A stretch of DNA of 43,876 bases, taken from the NCBI GenBank assembly GCA_964457225.1, contig CAYWEM010000021.1, positions 1-43,876 on the forward strand, given 5' to 3'. The position numbers were made by a program, and so were the translations under genes. Shown here piece by piece: positions 8,270 through 16,254 of the stretch. The notes under the pieces are model-generated. The model was not told the origin of the DNA. It saw nothing but the letters and a program-made list of their open reading frames with translations, and made no database searches. Position 1 is the stretch's first letter. Each line of letters opens with the position of its first letter. This DNA is from CAYWEM01 sp964457225. Lineage in GTDB: Bacteria > Acidobacteriota > Aminicenantia > UBA2199.

Positions 8270-8481
8270 AAAAGAAAATCCAGCCTCAACTCCTGCGCAT
8301 CAAGCTGGTAAAAAGCCTGATAGGACGCGAAGAAAGAGTAAGGGCCACGGTCAGGGGCCTGGGCCTGAGACGCCTCAATTCCGTGGTGATCAGGGAAAAC
8401 AGGCCGGAAATAGCGGGCATGATTCGCAAAATTAACTACATGCTGGAAGTCACGGAGGTTGCCAATGATAACGCTGAGTAA
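8260..8481 (+). CDS. rpmD: Large ribosomal subunit protein L30
   Basis: The 73-aa product shows the L30 core: LRIKLVKSLIGREERVRATV, then RGLGLRRLNSVV, and a C-terminal segment ending in INYMLEVTEV. The ATG is inside the end of rpsE (10-base overlap) and is preceded by GGAGGAG within rpsE. L30 is absent from several lineages, so its presence is a minor taxonomic clue. Its 3' end overlaps rplO by 17 bases. Confidence 0.95.
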   Translation: MAVKKKIQPQLLRIKLVKSLIGREERVRATVRGLGLRRLNSVVIRENRPEIAGMIRKINYMLEVTEVANDNAE

Positions 8482-8908
8482 TCTGAAACCGGCACCCGGA
8501 GCAATCAAGAAAAGGAAAAGAATCGGGCGCGGTCCGGGTTCAGGCCTGGGGAAAACCGCCGGCAGAGGACACAAGGGTCAGAAGAGTCGTTCAGGTTACA
8601 GCGCCAAGCGTGGTTTCGAGGGCGGCCAGATGCCCCTGGTGCGTCGGATTCCCAAGAGAGGTTTTACCAATATCTTCAAGGAAAAATTCAGCCTGCTCAA
8701 CCTGACTGATCTCGAACGCAGCGGCCTTGACGAGATAAAATTGGCCGATTATTACCGGCACAAGCTGATAAAGCGCAGGATAACCAGGATCAAGATTCTT
8801 TCCGAAGGCGAGCTCAGCCGGAAAATGGTGATTGAGGCCCACGCCTTTTCCCGGGCGGCGGCTGAAAAGATCAAGTCCGCCGGCGGTGAAGCCGTGCTGG
8901 TCAAATAA
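8465..8908 (+). CDS. rplO: Large ribosomal subunit protein L15
   Basis: From the ATG at 8465 the product is 147 aa with the L15 start (ITLSNLKPAPGAIKKRKRIG) and the glycine-rich RGPGSGLGKTAGRGHKGQKS, followed by FEGGQMPLVRRIPKRGF. A TTG at 8459 is in frame, but the ATG gives the family-typical start. GGAGGTTGCC just upstream, inside rpmD, is the ribosome-binding site. It precedes secY, as in most bacteria. Confidence 0.96.
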   Translation: MITLSNLKPAPGAIKKRKRIGRGPGSGLGKTAGRGHKGQKSRSGYSAKRGFEGGQMPLVRRIPKRGFTNIFKEKFSLLNLTDLERSGLDEIKLADYYRHKLIKRRITRIKILSEGELSRKMVIEAHAFSRAAAEKIKSAGGEAVLVK

Positions 8909-8920
8909 AGGAGTCAAGCC

Positions 8921-10300
8921 TTGATTCAATTCATACGCAACATCTTCATCGTCCCCGAATTGAGAAAAAGGGTGCTTTTCACCCTGATGATGCTGGCCGT
9001 TTACCGGATCGGCTCCCAGATTGTCAGTCCGGGAATCAACATTGAAGCCCTGGCCAGCTTTTTTGAACAGGCCCGCGGCACTTTTCTCGGCTTTGTTGAC
9101 ATGTTTTCCGGACAAAACATGTCGCGTATGACCATTTTCGCCCTGGGCATCATGCCGTACATCAGCGCATCAATTATTCTGCAGCTGCTGCAGGTGGTCT
9201 GGCCTTACCTGGAAAGATTGTCCAAGGAAGGCGAACTGGGCCGGAAAAAGATCACCCAGTATACACGCTACGGCACCGTCGGTATCTGCCTGGTCCAATC
9301 TTTCGGCATGGCAGTCGGCCTGGAGAAAATGAGCCCCGGAGGAATTCCGGTTATCCTCAATCCGGGCTGGGGTTTCCGTTTCCTGATGGTGCTCACTCTG
9401 ACCACCGGGACGATATTCGTCATGTGGCTTGGCGAGCAGATCTCCGAGCGCGGCATCGGCAACGGTATTTCCCTGATCATTTTCGCCGGCATCGTGGTCG
9501 GCCTGGTTCCCGGTGCTGTGGGAGTTTTCGAGGGCCTGGGCACCGGAGACATGTCACCGCTGAAGATAATAGTACTGCTGGCCCTGATGGTTACGGTGAC
9601 AGCCTGTATCGTCTACGTGGAGATGGGCCAGCGCCGGATTCCGGTTTCATATGCCAAGCGCATTCAGGGCCGGCGCATGATGGGCGGGCAGAGTACCTTT
9701 CTGCCTCTTAAAGTCAATACCGGTGGTGTTATTCCAATCATTTTCGCTTCTTCGGTCATCACTTTTCCCGCTACTATAGCAGGGTTCATCAAGCATCCCA
9801 TTGCCCAGAAAATTGCCCAACAGCTGAATTGGGGTATGCCGCTCTACAACCTGCTTTACATTACCGCTATCATTTTTTTCACTTATTTTTACGTTTCCAT
9901 TATCTTCAATCCGAAAGACGTCTCGGAAAACCTCAAGAAATACGGTGGTTTCATTCCCGGGATCAGGGCCGGCAAGCATACTTCTGATTATATCGATGGA
10001 GTGCTTTCCAGATTGACCTTTATCGGTGCGATTTACCTGGTCGTAGTGGCACTTATTCCCGAGTTCATGATGGCCGGGTTCAAGGTGGGAGCCATTCCCT
10101 TTATCGGTGATTTTCTGGAAGCCAACCTGCCAAAGTTCTTGTACGAGGGTATGAACGTACGTTTCTATTTCGGCGGTACATCACTGCTGATCGTGGTCGG
10201 CGTGGCCATGGATACGGTACAGCAGATAGAGTCCCAGTTGACCATGCGCAATTACGATTCCTTTTCCGGCCGCGGCCGCATCAGGGGCAGAAGGGGATGA
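8921..10300 (+). CDS. secY: Protein translocase subunit SecY
   Basis: The 459-aa product starts with TTG, seven bases after AAGGAG. It is a ten-helix membrane protein. Conserved SecY pieces include RVLFTLMMLAVYRIG, SERGIGNGISLIIFAGIV, and the cytoplasmic GRRMMGGQSTFLPLKVN followed by GGVIPIIFASS, which contact the ribosome and SecA. SecY forms the protein-conducting channel of the inner membrane. Its TGA overlaps the adk ATG (ATGA), linking export and adk translation. Confidence 0.98.
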   Translation: MIQFIRNIFIVPELRKRVLFTLMMLAVYRIGSQIVSPGINIEALASFFEQARGTFLGFVDMFSGQNMSRMTIFALGIMPYISASIILQLLQVVWPYLERLSKEGELGRKKITQYTRYGTVGICLVQSFGMAVGLEKMSPGGIPVILNPGWGFRFLMVLTLTTGTIFVMWLGEQISERGIGNGISLIIFAGIVVGLVPGAVGVFEGLGTGDMSPLKIIVLLALMVTVTACIVYVEMGQRRIPVSYAKRIQGRRMMGGQSTFLPLKVNTGGVIPIIFASSVITFPATIAGFIKHPIAQKIAQQLNWGMPLYNLLYITAIIFFTYFYVSIIFNPKDVSENLKKYGGFIPGIRAGKHTSDYIDGVLSRLTFIGAIYLVVVALIPEFMMAGFKVGAIPFIGDFLEANLPKFLYEGMNVRFYFGGTSLLIVVGVAMDTVQQIESQLTMRNYDSFSGRGRIRGRRG

Positions 10301-10929
10301 ATCGAATAGTCCTGATATCGCTTCCCGGGGCCGGCAAGGGCACTCTGGCCGAGATGATAGCCTCCCGCCTCGAACTGAGCAAAATAGTAGCCGGCGACCT
10401 GGTTCGCGCCGAGGTGGCAGCCTGTACAGATACCGGGAATGCGGTCAAGGATCTCGTGTCCAGGGGCATGCTGGTTCCTGACGAAACAATAATCAGACTC
10501 ATCAATGACCGGATTGCCGGAAACAAGTTCAAGCGAGGCTATATCCTGGACGGATTTCCACGCACCCTTGTTCAGGCCCGGATGTTGGAGACGCTCCCCG
10601 TTGACCGGGAATACATCGTATACCTCGAAATTCCCCGGGAAGTAATCATTCAGCGCACCCTGAACCGAATCGTCTGCCGGAATTGCGGCGCGATTTACAA
10701 CCTGCTGACCATGCCTCCGGCCAGGGATAATCTTTGTGACAAGTGCAACGGTTACCTGGGCTTGCGGGCCGATGACAGCCAGGAGATAATCACCCGCCGG
10801 CTTGAAGTGTTCACCGCGCAAACTGCGCCGATTCTTGAATATTACCAGGAAAAGGGCGTTCTGTTGACCATTGACGCCCAGGGTTCACCCGAAGAAGTTT
10901 ACAGTCGTTTCCAGGAGATCTACAGGTGA
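10297..10929 (+). CDS. adk: Adenylate kinase with zinc-type lid and altered P-loop
   Basis: The 210-aa product converts ATP + AMP to 2 ADP. It has DGFPRT (residues 85-90), a LID with two Cys-x2-Cys pairs (C127, C130, C147, C150) typical of zinc-type adenylate kinases, and RRLEVF. The P-loop reads SLPGAGKGT (residues 8-16). The first glycine of the usual GxPGxGKGT is serine, and the usual STGD of the AMP site is VAGD, so this is a diverged member. The ATG overlaps secY by ATGA. Its position between secY and map supports the assignment. Confidence 0.93.
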   Translation: MNRIVLISLPGAGKGTLAEMIASRLELSKIVAGDLVRAEVAACTDTGNAVKDLVSRGMLVPDETIIRLINDRIAGNKFKRGYILDGFPRTLVQARMLETLPVDREYIVYLEIPREVIIQRTLNRIVCRNCGAIYNLLTMPPARDNLCDKCNGYLGLRADDSQEIITRRLEVFTAQTAPILEYYQEKGVLLTIDAQGSPEEVYSRFQEIYR

Positions 10930-11675
10930 TTTCCCAGAAAAGTCAAGCGGAAATCGACCTGATGCGCCAGGCTTCCAGAATAGTAGCCGTCATTCTGGAC
11001 GAAATCTCCGGGCGCATAAAGAGCGGGGTTGACACCCTGGAACTGAGCGAGTGGGCCGAAGCACGCATCCTTGAACTGGGAGGCAAGCCCGCTTTCAAAG
11101 GATACCGGGGGTTTCCGGCGGCACTTTGCACTTCGATCAACAGCGAAGTCGTTCACGGTATTCCATCCTCTTCCAGGGTGTTACAGGAAGGCGATATCGT
11201 CGGGGTTGATGTCGGAGTGCTTTACCGGGGTTACTACGGAGACGGGGCCTGTACTTATGCCGTGGGCCGGATTACCCCTGAGGCCGACCGCCTGATGGAA
11301 GTCTGCCGCCAGGCGCTCCATGCCGGAATCGATCAGGCTCGCTGCGGCGGAAGGGTGAATGATATTTCCCGTGCTATCGACCGTTGTGTGCGTGGAGCCG
11401 GATTTGAAATAATCCGCGATCTGTCCGGACACGGTATCGGCAGCAACCTGCATGAGGATCCGCAGATTCTGAACTATGACAATGGATCAAAGGGCGCCAG
11501 GTTGAAACCTGGCATGACTCTGGCCATTGAGCCGATGATCGCCGCCGGCACCTGGGAAGTTCGCACTCTGGCCGACAACTGGACGGTGGTCACCGGGGAC
11601 GGCCGTTTGTCTGCTCATTACGAGCATACCGTGCTGGTCACCGCCGGGGAACCGGAAATATTGTCGAGGTTATAA
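10926..11675 (+). CDS. map: Methionine aminopeptidase, type I
   Basis: The 249-aa product removes the N-terminal Met from new proteins. All five metal ligands of the pita-bread fold are visible: D95 and D106 (VGVDVG / YYGDGA), H169 (SGHGIG), E202 (IEPMI) and E233 (YEHTVLVT), plus H77 of the VHGIP motif. It starts with GTG overlapping the adk stop by four bases and is followed by infA with a one-base overlap, the standard alpha-operon order. Confidence 0.97.
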   Translation: MISQKSQAEIDLMRQASRIVAVILDEISGRIKSGVDTLELSEWAEARILELGGKPAFKGYRGFPAALCTSINSEVVHGIPSSSRVLQEGDIVGVDVGVLYRGYYGDGACTYAVGRITPEADRLMEVCRQALHAGIDQARCGGRVNDISRAIDRCVRGAGFEIIRDLSGHGIGSNLHEDPQILNYDNGSKGARLKPGMTLAIEPMIAAGTWEVRTLADNWTVVTGDGRLSAHYEHTVLVTAGEPEILSRL

Positions 11676-11902
11676 TGCCGGGAAAGGAAAAAGACGTCAT
11701 CGAAGTCAGGGGCACGATCATCGAATCGCAGCCCAATGCCATGTTCCTGGTCGAACTGGACAACAACCGTCACCGTATCCTGGCGCACCCGTCGGGAAAA
11801 ATGAGAAAGAACAACATTCGTATTTTGCCTGGAGACAAGATTCTCCTGGAAATATCCCCGTACGATATAACCAGGGGCAGAATCATTTACAGGTTCAAAT
11901 AG
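11675..11902 (+). CDS. infA: Translation initiation factor IF-1
   Basis: The 75-aa single OB-fold protein has EVRGTIIESQPNAMFLVELD, then HPSGKMRKNNIRILPGDKI and RGRIIYRFK, all conserved in IF-1. IF-1 binds the 30S A site during initiation. The ATG shares one base with the map stop (TAATG). AGGAGGAGCT after its stop serves rpmJ. Confidence 0.97.
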   Translation: MPGKEKDVIEVRGTIIESQPNAMFLVELDNNRHRILAHPSGKMRKNNIRILPGDKILLEISPYDITRGRIIYRFK

Positions 11903-11910
11903 GAGGAGCT

Positions 11911-12024
11911 ATGAAAGTAAGGGCTTCAGTAAAGAAAATCTGTGATAAATGCAAAGTCATCAAGAGAAAAGGCATACTCCGGGTGATTTGCAAGGATCCC
12001 AAGCACAAGCAGAAGCAAGGATAA
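11911..12024 (+). CDS. rpmJ: Large ribosomal subunit protein L36, zinc type
   Basis: A 37-codon frame after AGGAGGAGCT reads MKVRASVKKICDKCKVIKRK then GILRVICKDPKHKQKQG. This is L36 with the complete zinc site (C-x2-C, then C-x4-H). It lies between infA and rpsM, the standard place. It is small and easily missed, but the zinc ligands and both flanks make the call secure. Confidence 0.96.
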   Translation: MKVRASVKKICDKCKVIKRKGILRVICKDPKHKQKQG

Positions 12025-12034
12025 GGAGGACAAT

Positions 12035-12403
12035 TTGGCACGTATAGCCGGTATTGAGATCCCCGATCGCAAGCGGGTTGAAGTTGGGCTCACCTATATC
12101 TTCGGCATCGGCAGGACCACTTCCAGGGAGATACTGCGTCTGGTCCGGGTTGACGGCAACATGAAGATCAAGGACCTGAGCACAGATGACCTGACCAGGA
12201 TCCGCAAGTACATCGAAAGCGAAATGGCGGTGGAAGGGGATCTGAAAAAACAGATCAATCAGGACATCAAGAGGTTGATGGATATCAATTGTTATCGTGG
12301 TCGTCGGCACAAGCGAGGCCTTCCCGTGCGTGGTCAGAGAACCAAGACAAATGCCCGCACCAGGAAAGGACCGCGCGGTTCGATGATCAAGAAGAAGAAG
12401 TGA
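12035..12403 (+). CDS. rpsM: Small ribosomal subunit protein S13
   Basis: The 122-aa product starts with TTG after AAGGAGGACAAT and reads MARIAGIEIPDRKRVEVGLT, the standard S13 start. The C-terminal RGRRHKRGLPVRGQRTKTNA plus RTRKGP is diagnostic. S13 contacts the P-site tRNA and L5 in the intersubunit bridge. It is the first gene of the alpha operon proper and follows rpmJ by ten bases. Confidence 0.97.
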   Translation: MARIAGIEIPDRKRVEVGLTYIFGIGRTTSREILRLVRVDGNMKIKDLSTDDLTRIRKYIESEMAVEGDLKKQINQDIKRLMDINCYRGRRHKRGLPVRGQRTKTNARTRKGPRGSMIKKKK

Positions 12404-12413
12404 GGAGGCCGTC

Positions 12414-12806
12414 ATGGCACAGAGAAAAGGAAGAACTGTCAAGAAGAAAGAGAAAAAGACGGTTGGACATGGCATCCTGTTCATCCATTCAACCTTCAAC
12501 AATACCATAATAACCATGACCGACGCCGAGGGCAACGTGTTGACCTGGGCTTCAGGCGGAGTAGTGGGTTTCAAGGGCTCCAGGAAATCAACCCCTTTTG
12601 CCGCCCAGATGGCCATGGAAAAGGCGCTCAAGGATGCCGAGAATTTTGGCATCCGCACCCTGGAAGTAAGGGTTAAGGGCCCCGGCGCCGGAAGGGAAAG
12701 CGCCCTGCGTTCCCTGAGCGGCACCGGTATTCAGGTCAGGTCCATCAAGGACGTAACGCCGATTCCCCATAACGGTTGCCGGCCTAAGAAAAGAAGAAGA
12801 GTCTAA
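12414..12806 (+). CDS. rpsK: Small ribosomal subunit protein S11
   Basis: The 130-aa product carries IHSTFNNTIITMTDAEGNVL, then WASGGVVGFKGSRKSTPFAA and the C-terminal HNGCRPKKRRRV, all S11 hallmarks. S11 is part of the 30S platform near the E site. GAGGAGGCCGTC precedes the ATG. Confidence 0.98.
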   Translation: MAQRKGRTVKKKEKKTVGHGILFIHSTFNNTIITMTDAEGNVLTWASGGVVGFKGSRKSTPFAAQMAMEKALKDAENFGIRTLEVRVKGPGAGRESALRSLSGTGIQVRSIKDVTPIPHNGCRPKKRRRV

Positions 12807-12817
12807 GGAGGATATTC

Positions 12818-13450
12818 GTGGGAAAGTACATTGGTTCGCTGTGCAGGCTGTGCCGGGCTGAAAGTGCCAAGTTGTTTTTGAAGGGCAGAAGATGCCTTTC
12901 GGATAAATGTTCAATTGAGCGCCGGAATTATCCTCCGGGTATGAAAGGGGCCAAGGTGTCCTTCCGCAAATCCAATTACAAGAACCAGTTGCGGGAAAAA
13001 CAGAAAGTAAAAAGATTTTACGGCGTGGGCGAAAAGCAATTCCGCAATTTTTTCCAGAAATCAGCCCAGAAAAAGGGTATTACCGGTGAAAACCTCTTGC
13101 GCTTCCTGGAATTGAGGCTTGACAACATAGTTTACCGGCTCAATTTCGCCTATTCACGTTCTCACGCCCGGCAACTGGTCAGGCATGGCCATGTTACGGT
13201 CAACGGCCGCAAGGTCAACATCCCTTCCTACATCACCAAGCTCAACGATGAAATCGCCTTTTGTGAAAAATCCATGAAGAACGAGAGCATCAAAACCATG
13301 CTGGAAGACGTCAGGGGCCTGGTGGAAACACCGGCCTGGCTGGTGGTGGACAGCGATAAGGTGGTAGGCAGGATCAATGCCATTCCAAATCGCGAAGACA
13401 TTCTGCTGCCCATCGAAGAACACTTGATAGTCGAGTTGTACTCCAAATAG
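12818..13450 (+). CDS. rpsD: Small ribosomal subunit protein S4, zinc-finger type
   Basis: The 210-aa product starts with GTG, spaced after AAGGAGG. The N-terminus has C-x2-C then C-x5-C (CRLC, CLSDKC), a zinc-binding S4 form. The S4 RNA-binding domain includes RLDNIVYRLNFAYSRSHARQ then LVRHGHVTVNGRKV (about residues 101-135). S4 nucleates 30S assembly and in enterobacteria represses the alpha operon. It lies between rpsK and rpoA as expected. Confidence 0.97.
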   Translation: MGKYIGSLCRLCRAESAKLFLKGRRCLSDKCSIERRNYPPGMKGAKVSFRKSNYKNQLREKQKVKRFYGVGEKQFRNFFQKSAQKKGITGENLLRFLELRLDNIVYRLNFAYSRSHARQLVRHGHVTVNGRKVNIPSYITKLNDEIAFCEKSMKNESIKTMLEDVRGLVETPAWLVVDSDKVVGRINAIPNREDILLPIEEHLIVELYSK

Positions 13451-13462
13451 GGAGGAGGTACC

Positions 13463-14494
13463 ATGAGTCTGGATTACCAAAGGCCCCGCAAAGTGGAAAT
13501 AGAGGAAATACGGCCCGATTACGTCCGGATTTCCGCCGAGCCTTTCGAAAGGGGATACGGGACCACGATCGGTATCGCCCTGCGTCGGGTGCTCTTGTCC
13601 CTGATAGAGGGCACGGCGGTTACCGCGGTGCGTATCGAAGGTGTACTGCATGAGTTTTCGATAATACCCGGAGTATATGAAGACGTTCTCAACATCATTC
13701 TGAATATAAAAAACATTCCTTTCAAGCTGAACGTGGATGAAGAACGCGTAGTCAGGCTGGTTAAGGAAGGACCCGGCGAAGCCAGTTCAGCCGACATCGT
13801 CTGTGATAACGACGTTGAGGTGCTGGATCGCGGGGTGCACGTGGCTTTCCTGGAAGAAGGAGCCCGAATTGATGCTGAGATCGTGGTCAAGCGCGGAGTC
13901 GGCTTCAAGTTGGCCGATCAGAACTTCGATGAGGATCTGCCGCTTGATTTCATACCTCTTGACGCCAATTTCAATCCCTTGCAGAAAGTCAGTTACAAGA
14001 TTCTGCCATCCCGGGTTGGGAAAAGAACCGACTATGACAAGCTGGTTCTTGAAGTCAAGACCAACGGCAGTATTCCCGCCAAGGATACCATCGCCCAGGC
14101 GGCCAAGATATTGAGAGATCACCTGGCCATTTTCATTGACTTCCAGGATCGCCAGCAACTGGTAATTTCCAGTGAACAGGAATTCCTGGAAATTGACGAC
14201 GAGCAGATAGAATTCCTGTCCCGCAAAATCGAGGTGCTCGGATTGTCGATCAGGGCGCTGAAGTGCCTGAAAAAGCTCGATGTGAATTACGTGTACCAAC
14301 TGGTGGAAAAGACCGAGGAAGAACTGCTTGATTCCAAGAACTTCGGTAAGAAATCACTTGAAGAAGTGATGATCAAAATGAAGGATTTCAACCTGCAGCT
14401 GGGTAAAAAATTACCGCCTGAAATCAGGGAACGCATGATCGAAGAGGAAGAAGCGGATCTGGTTGAAGAAGAAGCTGAAGAAACAGAGGAGTGA
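13463..14494 (+). CDS. rpoA: DNA-directed RNA polymerase subunit alpha
   Basis: The 343-aa product has the alpha-NTD for dimerisation and assembly (FERGYGTTIGIALRRVLLSL; IEGVLHEFSIIPGVYEDV). A linker leads to the alpha-CTD with helix-hairpin-helix character (SIRALKCLKKLDVNYVYQLV, LLDSKNFGKKSLEEV), which reads UP elements and activators. A strongly acidic tail (EEEEADLVEEEAEETEE) extends past the CTD. GGAGGAGGTACC precedes the ATG. Confidence 0.98.
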   Translation: MSLDYQRPRKVEIEEIRPDYVRISAEPFERGYGTTIGIALRRVLLSLIEGTAVTAVRIEGVLHEFSIIPGVYEDVLNIILNIKNIPFKLNVDEERVVRLVKEGPGEASSADIVCDNDVEVLDRGVHVAFLEEGARIDAEIVVKRGVGFKLADQNFDEDLPLDFIPLDANFNPLQKVSYKILPSRVGKRTDYDKLVLEVKTNGSIPAKDTIAQAAKILRDHLAIFIDFQDRQQLVISSEQEFLEIDDEQIEFLSRKIEVLGLSIRALKCLKKLDVNYVYQLVEKTEEELLDSKNFGKKSLEEVMIKMKDFNLQLGKKLPPEIRERMIEEEEADLVEEEAEETEE

Positions 14495-14497
14495 CAG

Positions 14498-14908
14498 ATG
14501 AGACATTTGAACGGCGGCTATAAGCTCGGCCGAAATCCAGCCCATCGCCGGGCTTTGCTGAGAAATCTGGTCGGCAGCCTGATTGACAGGAACCGTTTGG
14601 AAACCACCCTGGCCAAGGCCAAAGCCATGCAGCCCATCGTGGAGCGCATGATCACCATTGGGAAAAGCGGCGGCCTGGCTGAGAAAAGACGCGCTTTCGC
14701 GTATTTGTACCAGCGGGAAACGGTGCACAAGCTTTTCTCTGAAGTGGCGCCGCGTTTCATGGATCGTCAGGGCGGCTATACCCGGATTATGAAAACCAGG
14801 TTCCGCAAGGGTGACGGTGCTGAAATGGCAATTATAGAATTTGTTGACTTCCAGTTCGCTGCCAAGGACAGCAAGAAAAAGACCAAGGGTGCGGATAAAA
14901 AGAAGTGA
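14498..14908 (+). CDS. rplQ: Large ribosomal subunit protein L17
   Basis: The 136-aa product begins MRHLNGGYKLGRNPAHRRAL and continues LRNLVGSLIDRNRLETTLAK, the L17 consensus. The lysine-rich tail ends DSKKKTKGADKKK. L17 lies at the tunnel exit. It is three bases from rpoA and ends the ribosomal cluster. Its TGA stop is directly followed by the first base of a tRNA-Gly gene. Confidence 0.97.
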   Translation: MRHLNGGYKLGRNPAHRRALLRNLVGSLIDRNRLETTLAKAKAMQPIVERMITIGKSGGLAEKRRAFAYLYQRETVHKLFSEVAPRFMDRQGGYTRIMKTRFRKGDGAEMAIIEFVDFQFAAKDSKKKTKGADKKK

Positions 14909-14980
14909 GCGGGCATAGCTCAATGGTAGAGTACAAGCTTCCCAAGCTTGGTGTTGCGGGTTCGAATCCCGTTGCCCGCT
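14909..14980 (+). tRNA. tRNA-Gly(CCC)
   Basis: A complete cloverleaf can be folded by eye: acceptor GCGGGCA / TGCCCGC, D stem GCTC/GAGT, anticodon stem CAAGC/GCTTG around loop TTCCCAA (anticodon CCC), T stem GCGGG/CCCGT with loop TTCGAAT, and discriminator T, usual for tRNA-Gly. CCA is not encoded, since TTT follows. It decodes GGG. It begins on the base after the rplQ stop, so it is almost certainly released from the ribosomal-protein transcript by processing. Confidence 0.95.
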
Positions 14981-15010
14981 TTTTCTGAAAAATAAAACAG
15001 CGAGGAAAAA

Positions 15011-15475
15011 ATGGCCGTATTTAACCAAAAAAAAGTTGTCAGTCAGCCCAGCGTCAGTCCCGCAGCTTTGACCGAAGTACAAAAGTCCATAATCGGCCGT
15101 ACTCTGCTGGTCAAGGGGGAAGTTCTGTCAGACGACGAGGTCATGATCGAAGGCAAGGTGGAAGGCCGGGTCATGGTCAAGAATCGGCTGGTCATAGGCA
15201 AGAACGGGTGCATTGAGGCAGACATTGAAGCGCGTGAAGTGATCATCAAGGGACGGGTCGATGGGAACGTCCGGGGCTACCAGAAAGTTGAAATAGTTCC
15301 CGAGGGCGTATTAAACGGGAACATCGTTTCCCCGAAGGTGGTCATATCGGAAGGCGCTATTTTCGCCGGCAATATAGACATGAAAGCAAGAATTGAAAAG
15401 CCGGCTGAAGAAGCCCACCCGCCGCGCCCCCCCCAGGTTGAAAAAAAACCTGAAGAGCAAAACCGCAAGGTATGA
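15011..15475 (+). CDS. Bactofilin (polymer-forming cytoskeletal protein)
   Basis: The 154-aa product has a central right-handed beta-helix of short hydrophobic repeats (about residues 27-130: LLVKGEVLSDDEVMIEGKVE, then VMVKNRLVIGKNGCIEADIE, VIIKGRVDGNV, LNGNIVSPKVVIS). Flexible, proline-rich ends flank it (HPPRPPQVEKKPEEQ). This is the bactofilin (DUF583) architecture. Bactofilins self-assemble without nucleotide into membrane-associated filaments that position cell-wall or stalk machinery. AGCGAGGAAAAA precedes the ATG. The ATG of the next gene overlaps its stop by four bases. Cotranscription with the tRNA upstream is likely. Confidence 0.9.
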   Translation: MAVFNQKKVVSQPSVSPAALTEVQKSIIGRTLLVKGEVLSDDEVMIEGKVEGRVMVKNRLVIGKNGCIEADIEAREVIIKGRVDGNVRGYQKVEIVPEGVLNGNIVSPKVVISEGAIFAGNIDMKARIEKPAEEAHPPRPPQVEKKPEEQNRKV

Positions 15476-16254
15476 AACCCTGGTTGCTCGTTTATGAGAG
15501 CCGACCGGGTACCGCGGCCTTTAACATGGCTGTGGACGAGTTTCTTTTTCATAAGTGCCGCCCCGGACGTGATTCTTTTTTACGGCTTTATTCGTGGGAT
15601 AAACCCACATTTTCCATCGGTGCTTCCCAGAAAATAGAACGGGCACTTGATTTAAGTGAAGTCCTGGCCAGGGGGTGCGATTACGTACGCCGCCCCACCG
15701 GGGGGAAGACGGTGTTGCATGACAGAGAAATCACCTATGCAGTAGCCACGGCGGCGCCTCATTTCATCAATGAAAGCGACCTGTTTCATTCCTATCGGGA
15801 TCTGTCCATGATCCTGAGTTCCGCCCTGGCCGCAGTCGGCGTGCAGGCCACGCTGGCCGGAAGCGCAGCCGCCGCCCAGGTGCGCAGTAATCTGCCCTGC
15901 TTTTCTTTTCCCACCAGCCATGAGCTCGAAGTTGACGGCAAAAAAATCATCGGATCAGCCCAGAAGCGCGACCAGTTCGCCCTTCTGCAGCATGGCTCAT
16001 TGCCCCTGACCATGGATTTCGACCTGTACGCCGCTGGCACGGCTTTCAATGCCGAGGATATCAGGTCGGCCATGCTGACTCTTTCAGAAATTGCCTCTTG
16101 TTCGCCCCGGGAAATGGAACAGGCCCTGATTGATGCCTTTGCCTCTTTCAGCGGCGCCCCTATGGAAAAATACGAGTTCAGCTCAGCCGACCATGAAAAA
16201 ATCAATGAACTTGAAAAAAAATACCTTTCCGCGGATTGGAATCATCTGCGTTAG
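15472..16254 (+). CDS. Lipoate-protein ligase / octanoyltransferase, LipM-like
   Basis: The 260-aa product belongs to the biotin/lipoate A/B ligase family. It shows RRPTGGKTVLHDREITYAV (about 73-91) and GSAQKRDQFALLQHGSL (about 162-178), with cysteine C143 in a NLPCF context. C143 is where LipM-type octanoyltransferases keep their acyl-accepting Cys. The enzyme would transfer octanoyl or lipoyl groups to lipoyl domains or GcvH. The RPTGG motif with the Cys favours LipM over LplA, but the family cannot be split with certainty from sequence reading. No lipA or lipoyl-domain gene is nearby. It overlaps the bactofilin by ATGA. Confidence 0.82.
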   Translation: MKPWLLVYESRPGTAAFNMAVDEFLFHKCRPGRDSFLRLYSWDKPTFSIGASQKIERALDLSEVLARGCDYVRRPTGGKTVLHDREITYAVATAAPHFINESDLFHSYRDLSMILSSALAAVGVQATLAGSAAAAQVRSNLPCFSFPTSHELEVDGKKIIGSAQKRDQFALLQHGSLPLTMDFDLYAAGTAFNAEDIRSAMLTLSEIASCSPREMEQALIDAFASFSGAPMEKYEFSSADHEKINELEKKYLSADWNHLR

